37,527 bases of DNA. It comes from AA29 sp041481445. Its GTDB lineage: Bacteria; Acidobacteriota; Vicinamibacteria; Fen-336. Below, piece by piece: positions 1-8,216 of the stretch (position 1 is its first letter; each line of letters opens with the position of its first letter). Under the pieces are notes generated by a model. The model was not told where the DNA came from, did no database searches, and saw only the letters and a list, made by a program, of their open reading frames with translations. Position numbers and translations under genes: made by a program. The stretch spans positions 1-37,527 of the forward strand of contig JBGPBV010000061.1 in assembly GCA_041481445.1 (NCBI GenBank), in the 5' to 3' direction.

Positions 1-2600
1 GGCGCATCCACGAGGATCCCCTTCTTCTCGCCGGGGTTGAGGGGGAACGGATCGCCCGAGGCCAGCAGCTCGACGTAATGGGCGTCGCGCGCCCCCAGGA
101 ACTGCAGCCCGCGCTCCTGGACCCAGCCGTCGAAGTCGGCGGGGGTGATCCGGTTCGGCGTCGTGAAGAACGGGTGATCGGGGACGAGCACCTTCATCGG
201 CGCCTCCTCCACGCTCACGCGCTCGTCCGTCACCGCCGCCGGGTACGGCGCGAACGGGCTCGTCTGCTGCGCGGCGGCCTGCGGAGTGCCGGCCGGCTGG
301 CTGCCGGCGGCGGCGGCGTCGGCCAGCCGGTTGAACTCCGCGCGGTTGTACTGGATGACGACGTGACCGCCCGCCCGCGCGTAGTCGAGGAGGCGCTGGT
401 TGTTCGCGCGCAGGTCCGGACGCGACCGGTAGGCCCGGATCCCGGTCACGATCGTGGTGAACCGCGAGAGGTCGCCGTAGGCGAGGTCGTCCGCGCTCAG
501 GAGCGTCGGCCGGATCCCGAGCTGCTCGACGGCGGCCGCTCCCTGGTCGCCGGGGCTCTGCACGTAGCCGATGGTCACGCCCGGCGACACCTTCACGTCC
601 AGCCCCTGCACGCGCGAGACCGCCGGGCGCAGCAGGTGCCGCTCCTGGATGTGGTCGTAGGCGATGACCTGTACGCCCTCGCGGAACTCGCGTCCGCCCT
701 GGGCCGCCACCGCGCGCACCGCGTACTCACCGGGCGCGAGCGCGGCGGGCGCGGTGACCGAGAACCGCGACGTGACTTCCTCGCCCTCGGACCGCAGCGC
801 GACCCGGGCCTCGGGAGGAGCCACCGTCCAGCGGGCGGGGACTTCCAGCCGCACGACGGCCTCGCCGCTCGCCCTGGCCCCGCTCGTCACGATGACGCGG
901 AACTCGCGGCTTCCCCCGGCGCCCGCCGGCATCACCGCGACCTCGGGCGTGAGGGAGACGGAGAGCGCGGGCACCACGTTCACGATCTTCTGCTTCTCCC
1001 CGCCCACCCAGCGGCCCTGGTACCGGAACTCGGCCGGGCTCTCGATCGTCACCGCGACCTCGCCCGAAGCCGGCCCGCTCGCGTAGCGCACCGAAGCGAC
1101 CACGTCCGGAGGGCTCCAGGGCCGCGACTGGTCCGCGGGGACGTCGAGGTCGTAGCGGTCGACCTTCGGGTTGCGGTGCCAGTAGGGCTGCGAGTAGCGG
1201 GCGTCGGCGCCGACCGTGACCTTGAACGCGACCTCGGTCCCCTTGCCCGCCTCGAGCTGAGCGGGCGGCTCCGATTGTCGGGCCGCCGTCCATCCCGGCG
1301 GGACCCGCATCGCGACGTCCTGGAGCGCGAGGGGCTCCGTGCCCTGGTTCCACACGCGCGTCTTCGTCGTGAAGGTCTGGCCGGGCACCACGTCACCGTC
1401 GTCGACCGTCGCCTCCACGTCCAGGCGGTGCGCGAGAGTCAGCGCGCGCTCGAAATCGCGCTGCTTGCGCGTGAGGCGGAGGTCCAGCTCGTATTTCGCG
1501 GAGGCGTCGAGACCGCCCGCTCGGACCAGGCTGAGGTCCTTGACGATGCCGGCCAGTCCGGCCCGCAAGGCCTCCCTCATCCGTCCGGCGTCGTGGGTGG
1601 CGAAGGCCTCCTGGGCCTGGCGGGCCTGGTCCTCGATGGCGCCGAGGTGCGCCTCGAGGAAGGGCGCGGTCGTCTCCTGGCCGCGCGCGAAACGCGTGAG
1701 GGCGCGAAGCGAGGTGTCGACGCCGGCGAGGACGTCCTCCTCCGGCCCCGCCGTCTTCGGCTCCGCATCCACGAGCACGTACACGGCCTTGCCCGTCCCG
1801 GGAAGGGCGCGGAGCTGCCCCGCGCCCTGGCACTTGTGGTTGGCGCGCGCGAGGGCGCCGAACTGGTGGGCGGACATCCCGAGCAGGGGGTCGAAGGCGG
1901 AGGTGTCGACGGAGACGGCGTGCGGGTCCTTGTCGAGCTCGGTCCCCCCGCCCACGCCCCCCTGGTAGACCTTGCGGGCCTGCCAGGGCCGAAGCCCTTC
2001 CGCCACCTGCTCGGGGAAGCGCGCGGGATCCGCGGCCGCGCGGAACGCCTCGACGGCCAGGCGAGCGGCCGCCTGGTGGTGCTGGCCCCCCTGCTTGGAC
2101 TCGAGCGGCAGCGTGAGGATCACGTCCGGCCGTACCGCCCGCACGACCCGGACGACGTCGCCGAGGGTCTCGTCGTGTCCCCACTTCTGGAACGTCTCCT
2201 CGACGCTGAAGGAGTACCCGAACTCGTAGGCGCGGGAGAAGTACTGCGCGGCTCCATCGTAGCGATGGACGGCGGCCAGCTCCTCCGTGCGCAGGACGCC
2301 CAGGGCCTGGAACAGCTCCGGTCCGATCTCGTTCTGCCCGCCGTCCCCCCGCGTGAGGGTCAACAGCGACGTGTCGAGCCCGCGCAGGCGGCCAAGCAGG
2401 ACGAGCACTCCGTTGTTCTCGTCGTCGGGATGGGCGGTCACGTAGAGGACCGAGCCCGAGGTCGGGAGATGCCGGAGGGCGAGGGCCAGACCATTGGTGC
2501 CTTCGTCCTCGGGGATGGGGGCGAGCTGCGCCCTCCCGACGGCGGCGCCGGCGAGTACGAAGGCGGCGATCACAACAGCTCGGCGCCACGACGATACCAT
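1..2600 (-). CDS. Secreted PIG-L family deacetylase, very large, C-terminus beyond window
   Basis: This is a PIG-L/LmbE-type zinc-dependent N-acyl hydrolase. The reading frame is open from the ATG at 2600 to the left edge, so at least 866 residues are present and the C-terminus is missing. Residues 1-25 form a signal peptide (charged VSSWRR, then a hydrophobic stretch ending AVGRAQ), so it probably acts outside the cytoplasm. The metal motif AHPDDE is at about residues 56-61, and a second histidine pair (GGQHHQAA) is near 173. The catalytic domain ends near 300. A long beta-rich region follows that resembles NEW3-type domains (G-x-E-V-x-F-x-V repeats), then a Rossmann-like segment (VTIGYVQSPGDQG) similar to glutamine amidotransferase-like tails. 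The substrate is unknown; amino-sugar or glycan deacetylation is the family expectation. An in-frame ATG at 2645 would add 15 residues but lengthens the signal peptide n-region, so I prefer 2600. Confidence 0.9.
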   Translation of the reverse strand, partial: MVSSWRRAVVIAAFVLAGAAVGRAQLAPIPEDEGTNGLALALRHLPTSGSVLYVTAHPDDENNGVLVLLGRLRGLDTSLLTLTRGDGGQNEIGPELFQALGVLRTEELAAVHRYDGAAQYFSRAYEFGYSFSVEETFQKWGHDETLGDVVRVVRAVRPDVILTLPLESKQGGQHHQAAARLAVEAFRAAADPARFPEQVAEGLRPWQARKVYQGGVGGGTELDKDPHAVSVDTSAFDPLLGMSAHQFGALARANHKCQGAGQLRALPGTGKAVYVLVDAEPKTAGPEEDVLAGVDTSLRALTRFARGQETTAPFLEAHLGAIEDQARQAQEAFATHDAGRMREALRAGLAGIVKDLSLVRAGGLDASAKYELDLRLTRKQRDFERALTLAHRLDVEATVDDGDVVPGQTFTTKTRVWNQGTEPLALQDVAMRVPPGWTAARQSEPPAQLEAGKGTEVAFKVTVGADARYSQPYWHRNPKVDRYDLDVPADQSRPWSPPDVVASVRYASGPASGEVAVTIESPAEFRYQGRWVGGEKQKIVNVVPALSVSLTPEVAVMPAGAGGSREFRVIVTSGARASGEAVVRLEVPARWTVAPPEARVALRSEGEEVTSRFSVTAPAALAPGEYAVRAVAAQGGREFREGVQVIAYDHIQERHLLRPAVSRVQGLDVKVSPGVTIGYVQSPGDQGAAAVEQLGIRPTLLSADDLAYGDLSRFTTIVTGIRAYRSRPDLRANNQRLLDYARAGGHVVIQYNRAEFNRLADAAAAGSQPAGTPQAAAQQTSPFAPYPAAVTDERVSVEEAPMKVLVPDHPFFTTPNRITPADFDGWVQERGLQFLGARDAHYVELLASGDPFPLNPGEKKGILVDA

Positions 2601-2641
2601 TTTAGGGCAATATGCCTCTATCCGTTCGCTGACATCTATTC

Positions 2642-2710
2642 TCATAGGTATTTATTGCCTATTCTAGCGAGCGCTGGATAAGCATCAGCAATATCTACCG
2701 TAAACTTCAT
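2642..2710 (-). CDS. Possible 22-residue ORF in an AT-rich spacer
   Basis: A 22-codon ORF (starts MKFTVDIADAYP, ends IGNKYL) begins in an ATGA overlap with the phzF-like stop at 2707. Its own stop overlaps, again as ATGA, an upstream in-frame ATG (2645) of the PIG-L gene. The surrounding 100 bases (2601-2700) are only 43% GC, far below the neighbours. It could be a coupling peptide, a remnant of another gene or chance. There is no clear ribosome binding site. Confidence 0.2.
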   Translation of the reverse strand: MKFTVDIADAYPALARIGNKYL

Positions 2711-3486
2711 ATTTCTATCGTCCCCTGAAGATACCTCACTGCCCGCCCGGAGATCGCGACTCGGTCGCCGCGGTCCTCGCAGAACAGCTCGCCTCCGCGC
2801 GGGGAGACCTGCAGGGCATGCAGCCGCTTCTTGCCGAGCCGCTTCGACCAGAACGGGACGAGCGTGCAGTGCGACGAGCCGGTCACGGGGTCCTCGGGGA
2901 GCCCCTGGGAGGGCGCGAAGAAGCGCGAGACGAAGTCCACGCGGGCGCCGGGCGCGGTCACGATCACCGCGAACCCCTCGACGCGCGCGAGGCGGGCGAA
3001 GTCCGGGGCCAGCCGCCGGACTTCGTCCTCGCTCTCGAACACGGCCATCCAGTCCCGCGCCGCCCACACCTCGCGCGGCGTGCGGCCCAGCCCCGCGAGC
3101 AGGTCGTCGCCGGCCGTCTTCGGTTGGGGCGGCCGGGCCGGGAAGTCCAGCGTCAGCAGATCTCCGTCCCGGCGCACGCGCAACTCCCCGCTCTTCGACC
3201 GGAACACGACCTCGTCGCGCCCCTTCTCCTGGTCCGCGAAGAGCACGAACGCGGAGGCGAGCGTGGCGTGGCCGCAGAGGTCCACCTCCGTCGCCGGCGT
3301 CATCCAGCGGATCTGGTAGTCCCCCTTCCCCCCGACGATGAAGGCCGTCTCCGAGAGGTTGTTCTCGGTCGCGATCGACTGGAGGGTGGCGTCGTCGAGC
3401 CACGACTCGAGCGGACAGACGGCGGCGGGATTGCCACGGAAGACCTGGCTCGTGAAGGCGTCGACGTGGACGATGGGGAGTCGCAT
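2707..3486 (-). CDS. PhzF family epimerase/isomerase
   Basis: This 259-residue protein belongs to the PhzF/YddE family, named for the phenazine enzyme and with the diaminopimelate epimerase-like double fold. The N-terminus is typical: VHVDAFTSQVFRGNPAAVCPL, and the proposed catalytic glutamate is E46 in NNLSETAFI. Other family signatures are the GHATLAS motif in the first half and GLPEDPVTGSSHCTLVPFW in the second, which form the symmetric active-site loops. Length is normal for the family. Most chromosomal members have no assigned substrate, and the neighbours do not suggest phenazine synthesis. It lies upstream of the PIG-L gene on the same strand, separated by an AT-rich 106-base spacer. 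Confidence 0.93.
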   Translation of the reverse strand: MRLPIVHVDAFTSQVFRGNPAAVCPLESWLDDATLQSIATENNLSETAFIVGGKGDYQIRWMTPATEVDLCGHATLASAFVLFADQEKGRDEVVFRSKSGELRVRRDGDLLTLDFPARPPQPKTAGDDLLAGLGRTPREVWAARDWMAVFESEDEVRRLAPDFARLARVEGFAVIVTAPGARVDFVSRFFAPSQGLPEDPVTGSSHCTLVPFWSKRLGKKRLHALQVSPRGGELFCEDRGDRVAISGRAVRYLQGTIEI

Positions 3487-3537
3487 CCGCCATAACTACG
3501 CGCGGACCGCGCGCCGGTCAAGGGCGAACGCGCGCCC

Positions 3538-3573
3538 TTGCCGTCGCCGGCCGGTTGCTCATAGATTCCTCAG
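3538..3573 (+). promoter_or_regulatory. Putative promoter of mazG, leaderless
   Basis: A -35-like TTGCCG at 3538-3543 is followed after 18 bases by a -10-like TAGATT at 3562-3567, which ends 6 bases before the mazG ATG. Transcription would begin at or next to the start codon. No Shine-Dalgarno sequence is seen. Confidence 0.5.
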
Positions 3574-4404
3574 ATGAGCTCCGATCGAGCGCCGTCCGCC
3601 GGACCGGCCTTCGAGGCCTTCGTGGCCCTCATCGCGCGCCTGCGCGCGCCCGGCGGCTGCCCCTGGGACCGGGAGCAGACCCACGCCAGCCTCAAGCCGA
3701 TGACCCTCGAGGAGGCCTACGAGGTGCTGGAGGCCATCGACGACGGCGACGACGCCGAGCTGTCGGGAGAGCTGGGCGACCTCCTGCTCCAGGTCGTGTT
3801 CCACTCCCAGATCGCGGCGGACGAGGGCCGGTTCACCATCGCCGACGTCGTGGCGCGCGTCTCCGAGAAGATGGTGCGCCGCCATCCGCACGTGTTCGCG
3901 GACGAGACCGCCCGCACCGCCGGCGAGGTGCTGCGCAACTGGGAGGCCATCAAGGAGGCCGAGCAGAAGGAGGCGGGGCGCGCGGAAGGCTCGATGCTCG
4001 ACACCGTGTCGGCGCGCCTGCCCGCGGTGATGGAGGCCTACCAGATGACGACCAAGGTCTCCCGCGTCGGCTTCGACTGGCCGGAGGCCGCCTCCGCCCT
4101 GGACAAGCTCGACGAGGAGGTCCGCGAGCTCCGGGAGGCCCTCGCCTCCGGCCGCGCGTCGGATCCCCGCGTGGCGGAGGAGACGGGCGACCTCCTCTTC
4201 GCCGCCGTGAACGTCGCGCGCCTGCTGGGCCACGACCCCGAGAGCACGCTCAAGGGGACGAACCGGAAGTTCCGGCGGCGGTTCCGCCACGTCGAGGACC
4301 GGCTGCGCGCGGGCGGACGCAAGCCCAGCGAGGCCACGCTGGCCGAGATGGACGCGCTCTGGGACGAGGCGAAGGCGTCCGAGGCGAAGACCTCCGAAGG
4401 GTGA
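3574..4404 (+). CDS. mazG: Nucleoside triphosphate pyrophosphohydrolase MazG
   Basis: MazG hydrolyses (d)NTPs to NMP and pyrophosphate, cleaning the nucleotide pool and lowering stress nucleotides. This 276-residue protein has the usual length and two MazG domains. The first carries GGCPWDREQTH (residues 27-37) and the metal-binding helices TLEEAYEVLEAI (E46, E47, E50) and GELGDLLLQVVF (E66, D69). The linker reads RRHPHVF. The second domain contains the related LDEEVRELREAL and EETGDLLFAAVNVAR helices. The ATG at 3574 sits just downstream of a -10-like hexamer. Its stop overlaps the GTG start of the next gene by 4 bases (GTGA), so translation is probably coupled although the two functions look unrelated. 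Confidence 0.96.
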   Translation: MSSDRAPSAGPAFEAFVALIARLRAPGGCPWDREQTHASLKPMTLEEAYEVLEAIDDGDDAELSGELGDLLLQVVFHSQIAADEGRFTIADVVARVSEKMVRRHPHVFADETARTAGEVLRNWEAIKEAEQKEAGRAEGSMLDTVSARLPAVMEAYQMTTKVSRVGFDWPEAASALDKLDEEVRELREALASGRASDPRVAEETGDLLFAAVNVARLLGHDPESTLKGTNRKFRRRFRHVEDRLRAGGRKPSEATLAEMDALWDEAKASEAKTSEG

Positions 4405-5912
4405 CGAGCCAGCGCGTCCGCTTCATCGTCCTGGTGGTGACGCTGGTCGTGGCCGGTGTCGTCCCCCGCGCCTGGCGCCTGGACACGCCCGGACTGACCA
4501 GCGACGAGGCCTTCTCGTGGCGGCTGACCGGCTATCCCACCGGCGAGATGCTCCGCCGCGCGACCCTGGACGTGCACCCGCCGCTCTTCTACCTCGTCCT
4601 CGGCGGATGGCGCCGGGCCTTTGGCGACGGCGTGGCCGCCCTCCGCGGGCTCTCCGTCGCCATGGGCCTGCTCGCGATCGCAATCGTGTTCGTCCTGGTC
4701 CAGGAGGCGATGCGGCTCGACGAGAAGGGCGGCGGCGGCACGGACGTGGCCGGGCGGGCGGCGGCGCTGGCCGCGGCCTTCACGACCGTCCAGGCGACGC
4801 AGGTCCTGCAGAGCCGCAACGCGCGGATGTACGCGCTCGGCACCGTGCTCGCCGTCCTGAGCGCGTGGATCCTCCTGCGCGCGATGCGGGCGGCGCCGCG
4901 CCGGGCCGGATGGTGGGTCCTCTGGGGCCTCGCGGCCGCGGCCGCCGTCGCCACCCACTACTACCTCGCGTTCACCATCGCCGCCGAGGCCGTCTGGGCG
5001 GCGTGGCCGGCCAGGACGCGCCCCCGCTGGGCTCACCTCCGCGGCCTCGCGCTCGGCATCGGCGTGGCGATGGCCGCGCTGGCCCCCTGGTCGGGGGCGT
5101 TCTGGCGGCAGGCCCGGCAGGTGCGTGCCGAGTACTGGATCCCGCCCGCCACCCCGACCGTGCTCAGGGAAGGGCTGGCCCGCTGGGCCCTCGGACTGGA
5201 TCCCGGACGCGCCGCGCTGCCGCTCGCGCTCGTGGTAGTGGCGTCGCTGGTCGCCGCCGTCCTCGCCGGACGCGCCGGGCGCGTGTTCGCCCTTCTGGCC
5301 GCCGCGCCCTGGGTGCTGGGCCTGGCCCTGTCGGAGGTCGCCGGCCGCCCCCTCGTGCTCGAGCGCTACATGCTGTTCGCGCAGCCCTTCCTCTTCTGCG
5401 CATGGGCGGTCGCCATCGCCTCCGTGGCGCGGCCGATCACGCGGATGGCCGTGGGGACCGCGCTCGTTCTCGCGCTCGTCCCGGGACTCGTGTCGATCGT
5501 TGCAACCTACCCCGCCGATCCGCCTGCCTTGTCGGCGGCGGCCCGCTTCCTCAAGCGCCAGGCGGGCGCGGGAGACCTCGTGGTGGTGGAGTCGCCGCGG
5601 GCCCTGAACAAGCTGCGCTACTACGCGCGCCAGGCGGGCGGCGAGCGTCTCGACATCCGCTGCGCGCTGCCCGAGCGCGTGCCCTTGAGCCCGCACGTCT
5701 CGCACGTCGTCTCCCTCGCCGAAGGCGACTCCGTCCCCGCGGAGGCGGTGTTCGCGTCGGGTCCGGCCACCATCTGGCTCGGCCACGAGTCGACGGCGCC
5801 GCCCGCGCCCGCCCCCGCCGGCTGGTCGATCACCTACGCGCGGATCTTCGAAGGGGGCGAAGAGACCCGGTTCGCGCTCGCCCGGTATCAGCGCGCGGAC
5901 AACGCGCCCTGA
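4401..5912 (+). CDS. GT39-type (PMT/ArnT-like) membrane glycosyltransferase
   Basis: This is a 503-residue polytopic membrane protein starting at GTG 4401, inside the mazG stop. The N-terminal segment has one transmembrane helix followed by the loop TSDEAFSWRL and then DVHPPLFYLVLGGW. An acidic pair in the first periplasmic loop and a D-x-HPPL motif are typical of dolichyl/undecaprenyl-phosphate-sugar:protein or lipid glycosyltransferases (GT39/GT83, PMT_2). About ten more hydrophobic helices follow up to residue 370, then a soluble periplasmic tail (LKRQAGAGDLVVVESPR) of roughly 125 residues. The probable donor is a polyprenyl-phosphate sugar; the acceptor is unknown. The 3' end overlaps the convergent hydrolase gene by 25 bases. 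Confidence 0.88.
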   Translation: MTSQRVRFIVLVVTLVVAGVVPRAWRLDTPGLTSDEAFSWRLTGYPTGEMLRRATLDVHPPLFYLVLGGWRRAFGDGVAALRGLSVAMGLLAIAIVFVLVQEAMRLDEKGGGGTDVAGRAAALAAAFTTVQATQVLQSRNARMYALGTVLAVLSAWILLRAMRAAPRRAGWWVLWGLAAAAAVATHYYLAFTIAAEAVWAAWPARTRPRWAHLRGLALGIGVAMAALAPWSGAFWRQARQVRAEYWIPPATPTVLREGLARWALGLDPGRAALPLALVVVASLVAAVLAGRAGRVFALLAAAPWVLGLALSEVAGRPLVLERYMLFAQPFLFCAWAVAIASVARPITRMAVGTALVLALVPGLVSIVATYPADPPALSAAARFLKRQAGAGDLVVVESPRALNKLRYYARQAGGERLDIRCALPERVPLSPHVSHVVSLAEGDSVPAEAVFASGPATIWLGHESTAPPAPAPAGWSITYARIFEGGEETRFALARYQRADNAP

Positions 5913-7039
5913 CCCTCGGTCAGGAACCGCACGATGACGTCGCGCGCGAGCTGGTCGGCGAGGCCGCCCGCGTGCGCGTCGAACCCGTGCTCGACGAGCG
6001 GCAGCTCCAGGACGTCCACCGCCCGTCCGGCGCTCCGCAGGGCGCGGGCCAGCCGCCGCTCGTGCTCGACGGAGACCAGCCGGTCGCCCGTGCCGTGGAT
6101 GAGCAGCGTGCGCGGCAGCGGCCGGTCCACCCACGAGACCGGCGAGGCCAGGCGATAGGCCTCCGCGACCGCCGACGGCGGCCCGCCCAGGTACAGCTCG
6201 AGGGAGCGCGGTCCCTGCACGACGTCCGGCCGCACGGGCGCGTCGTAGCCCCAGGCGAGGTCGGTCGGCGCGTAGAGGCCGACGACGGCCCCGACCGCCC
6301 GGTCTTCCACCGCGCAGGCCGGCGGCAGCCGTGTATCGCCCGCCGAGTAGGCGGCGACCAGCGCGACTTCCCCGCCCGCCGAGCGTCCCAGGAGCGCGCC
6401 GCGGTCGGGGGCGAGGCCCAGGTCGCGCGCGTGCTCCCGGGCGCGGCCGAGCAGGCACTTCACGTCGGTGACCGCGGCCGGGAACGGGTGCGCCGGAGCC
6501 AGGCGATAGCGCACGTCGAGCACCACCAGCCCCGCGCGGGCGAGCGCCGCGGAGACATGGCGCATCTCCCCCTTGTCGCCGCCCCGCCAGGAGCCGCCGT
6601 GGACGACGACCACGAACGGGTGCGGCCCCGCGCCGTCGGGCGCGAAGACGTCGGCGGTGAGGTCAGGACGCGCGGGGTCGAGGACGACGTCGATCCGGCT
6701 CGCGCGCGGCGCCGGCCGTCCCGGCACGTAGGCCAGGAGGGCAAGGGGCGCGTGCCGTGCGCGGTAGAGGGGGACGAGGGCGAGGGCGGGCAGCAGCCCG
6801 ACGACGAGCGCGGCCACGGACGCGATCCGGGTGATCCACGCGCGGCCACCCTCCGCACGGACGGTGAGGGCGAGGGCGAGAAGGGCGGCCAGGACCACGG
6901 CCAGGCTGAGCTCGAGACAGGCCAGGTGCGCGACCCAGAGCGGCCGCGTCGGCGGCGAGGCGGCGAGGAGCAGGGCAGCGGCGGCCGCAGCGAGAGCGAG
7001 AGCGAGAGCGGTCCCGGACCGCCACCACCGCCGGATCAC
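5888..7039 (-). CDS. Membrane-anchored alpha/beta hydrolase (BD-FAE/HSL-like esterase)
   Basis: This 383-residue protein has three N-terminal hydrophobic segments (about residues 8-28, 36-60 and 72-92) followed by an alpha/beta hydrolase domain. The oxyanion motif HGGSW is at 147-151, the nucleophile S220 is in GRSAGG, and the triad is completed by D319 (GTGDRLVS) and H351 (VEHGFD). The arrangement matches carboxylesterases of the HSL/BD-FAE group, which act on short acyl or feruloyl esters. The true substrate cannot be read from the sequence. The start is GTG at 7039 with AGGGGG five bases upstream. It is divergent from rnd (47-base gap) and overlaps the GT39 gene tail to tail. Confidence 0.9.
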   Translation of the reverse strand: MIRRWWRSGTALALALAAAAAALLLAASPPTRPLWVAHLACLELSLAVVLAALLALALTVRAEGGRAWITRIASVAALVVGLLPALALVPLYRARHAPLALLAYVPGRPAPRASRIDVVLDPARPDLTADVFAPDGAGPHPFVVVVHGGSWRGGDKGEMRHVSAALARAGLVVLDVRYRLAPAHPFPAAVTDVKCLLGRAREHARDLGLAPDRGALLGRSAGGEVALVAAYSAGDTRLPPACAVEDRAVGAVVGLYAPTDLAWGYDAPVRPDVVQGPRSLELYLGGPPSAVAEAYRLASPVSWVDRPLPRTLLIHGTGDRLVSVEHERRLARALRSAGRAVDVLELPLVEHGFDAHAGGLADQLARDVIVRFLTEGQGALSAR

Positions 7040-7074
7040 CGCGACCCCCTCGCCGGAGGCGCGCTGCCCTCACC

Positions 7075-7086
7075 TATACTGCGTCC
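7075..7086 (+). promoter_or_regulatory. Putative -10 element of rnd, leaderless
   Basis: TATACT at 7075-7080 ends 6 bases before the GTG start of rnd. No good -35 element or Shine-Dalgarno sequence is visible. The geometry matches that seen before mazG and the XRE regulator gene. Confidence 0.5.
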
Positions 7087-8211
7087 GTGGCCCGATGGAT
7101 CCGCACCACGGGCGAGCTGGCGGAGCTGGTCGGGTCGCTCGAGGGAGGCCGCGCGGTCGCCCTCGACACGGAGTCGGACAGCCTCCACCACCACCGCGAG
7201 AAGGTCTGCCTGGTGCAGATCGGAGTGGAGGGGGGTGGCTGGCTGGTCGACCCCCTGGCCGCGCGCGACCTCTCGCCCCTGGCCCCGCTGCTCGCCAACC
7301 CGGACGTCGTGAAGGTGCTCCACGGCGCCGACTACGACGTCACCACCCTCAAGCGCGACTTCGGCTTCGAGTTCGCGGGCCTGTTCGACACGATGATCGC
7401 CTCGCGCTTCCTCGGCCTTTCCGAGATCGGCCTGCAGGCGCTGCTGCGCACCGAGTTCGGGATCGCGCTGGCCAAGGACAGCCAGAAGGACGACTGGTCG
7501 CGGCGCCCGCTCACGCCGACGCAGGAGAGCTACGCCCTCGCCGACGTCGCCCACCTGATCCCCTTGCACGAGCGCCTGGCCGCGCGCCTGGCCGAGGCGG
7601 GGCGCCTCGAATGGGTGCGCGAGGAGTGCGCGGTGGTGGCGGCCCTCGAGCCGGCCCGGCGCGGGCGCGACGTCGAGGCCTGGCAGAAGATGAAGGGCGC
7701 GCGCCGCCTCCCGCGGCGCGAGCAGGCCGTCCTGCGCGCGGTGTTCGCCTGGCGGGACGGCATGGCCGACCGCACGGACATCCCCGCCTTCAAGATCGTC
7801 TCCACGGAGACGCTCATGGACCTCGCCGCGCGCCATCCCGCCACCCCGGAGGAGCTGCGCGCGATGAAGGGGCTCTCGCCGCGCGTCCAGCGCGAGAGCG
7901 CGGCCCTGCTGGAGACGATCGCGCGGGCCTGGGCCCTGCCCGAAGACGATCTCCCCCGTCTCGCGCCCGCGCCGCGGCCGCCGGTCGTGTCCGAGGCCGT
8001 GCGCCGGCGCATCGACGCCCTCCGCGCCTGGCGCGCCGCGGAGGCGAAGCGCCTGGCCGTGGACGTCTCCGTCGTGCTGCCGCAGCGCCTGCTCGAGCGG
8101 GTGGCCGAGGTCGGGCCGCGCACGGTCGCCGACCTGGAGCGAGTGGAGGGACTGCGCCGCTGGCGGCGCCAGACCTTCGGGGAGGCGCTCGTTCGCGCCG
8201 CCACACCCTAG
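7087..8211 (+). CDS. rnd: Ribonuclease D
   Basis: RNase D is a 3'-5' exoribonuclease that trims tRNA and other stable RNA 3' ends. The 374-residue protein has a DEDDy exonuclease domain: ExoI D27-x-E29 in ALDTESD, ExoII around HGADYDV (D82/D84), and ExoIII Y149-x3-D153 in YALADV. Two HRDC-type helical domains follow, at about 206-280 and 303-370, as in classical RNase D. Length is normal (the E. coli protein is about 375 residues). The GTG start at 7087 is chosen because it begins directly with ARWIRTTGELAEL, the family's usual N-terminus, and lies 6 bases after a TATACT hexamer. Confidence 0.96.
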   Translation: MARWIRTTGELAELVGSLEGGRAVALDTESDSLHHHREKVCLVQIGVEGGGWLVDPLAARDLSPLAPLLANPDVVKVLHGADYDVTTLKRDFGFEFAGLFDTMIASRFLGLSEIGLQALLRTEFGIALAKDSQKDDWSRRPLTPTQESYALADVAHLIPLHERLAARLAEAGRLEWVREECAVVAALEPARRGRDVEAWQKMKGARRLPRREQAVLRAVFAWRDGMADRTDIPAFKIVSTETLMDLAARHPATPEELRAMKGLSPRVQRESAALLETIARAWALPEDDLPRLAPAPRPPVVSEAVRRRIDALRAWRAAEAKRLAVDVSVVLPQRLLERVAEVGPRTVADLERVEGLRRWRRQTFGEALVRAATP

Positions 8212-8216
8212 AACGC

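Noticed and set aside
78..2681. Long plus-strand open frame of 867 codons
   Set aside because: It is the antisense shadow of the PIG-L gene; it has no recognisable domain and a low-complexity arginine/glycine composition.
4038..6458. Long minus-strand open frame across mazG, GT39 and the hydrolase
   Set aside because: High-GC antisense shadow; translated product is Arg/Gly/Pro-rich without domains.
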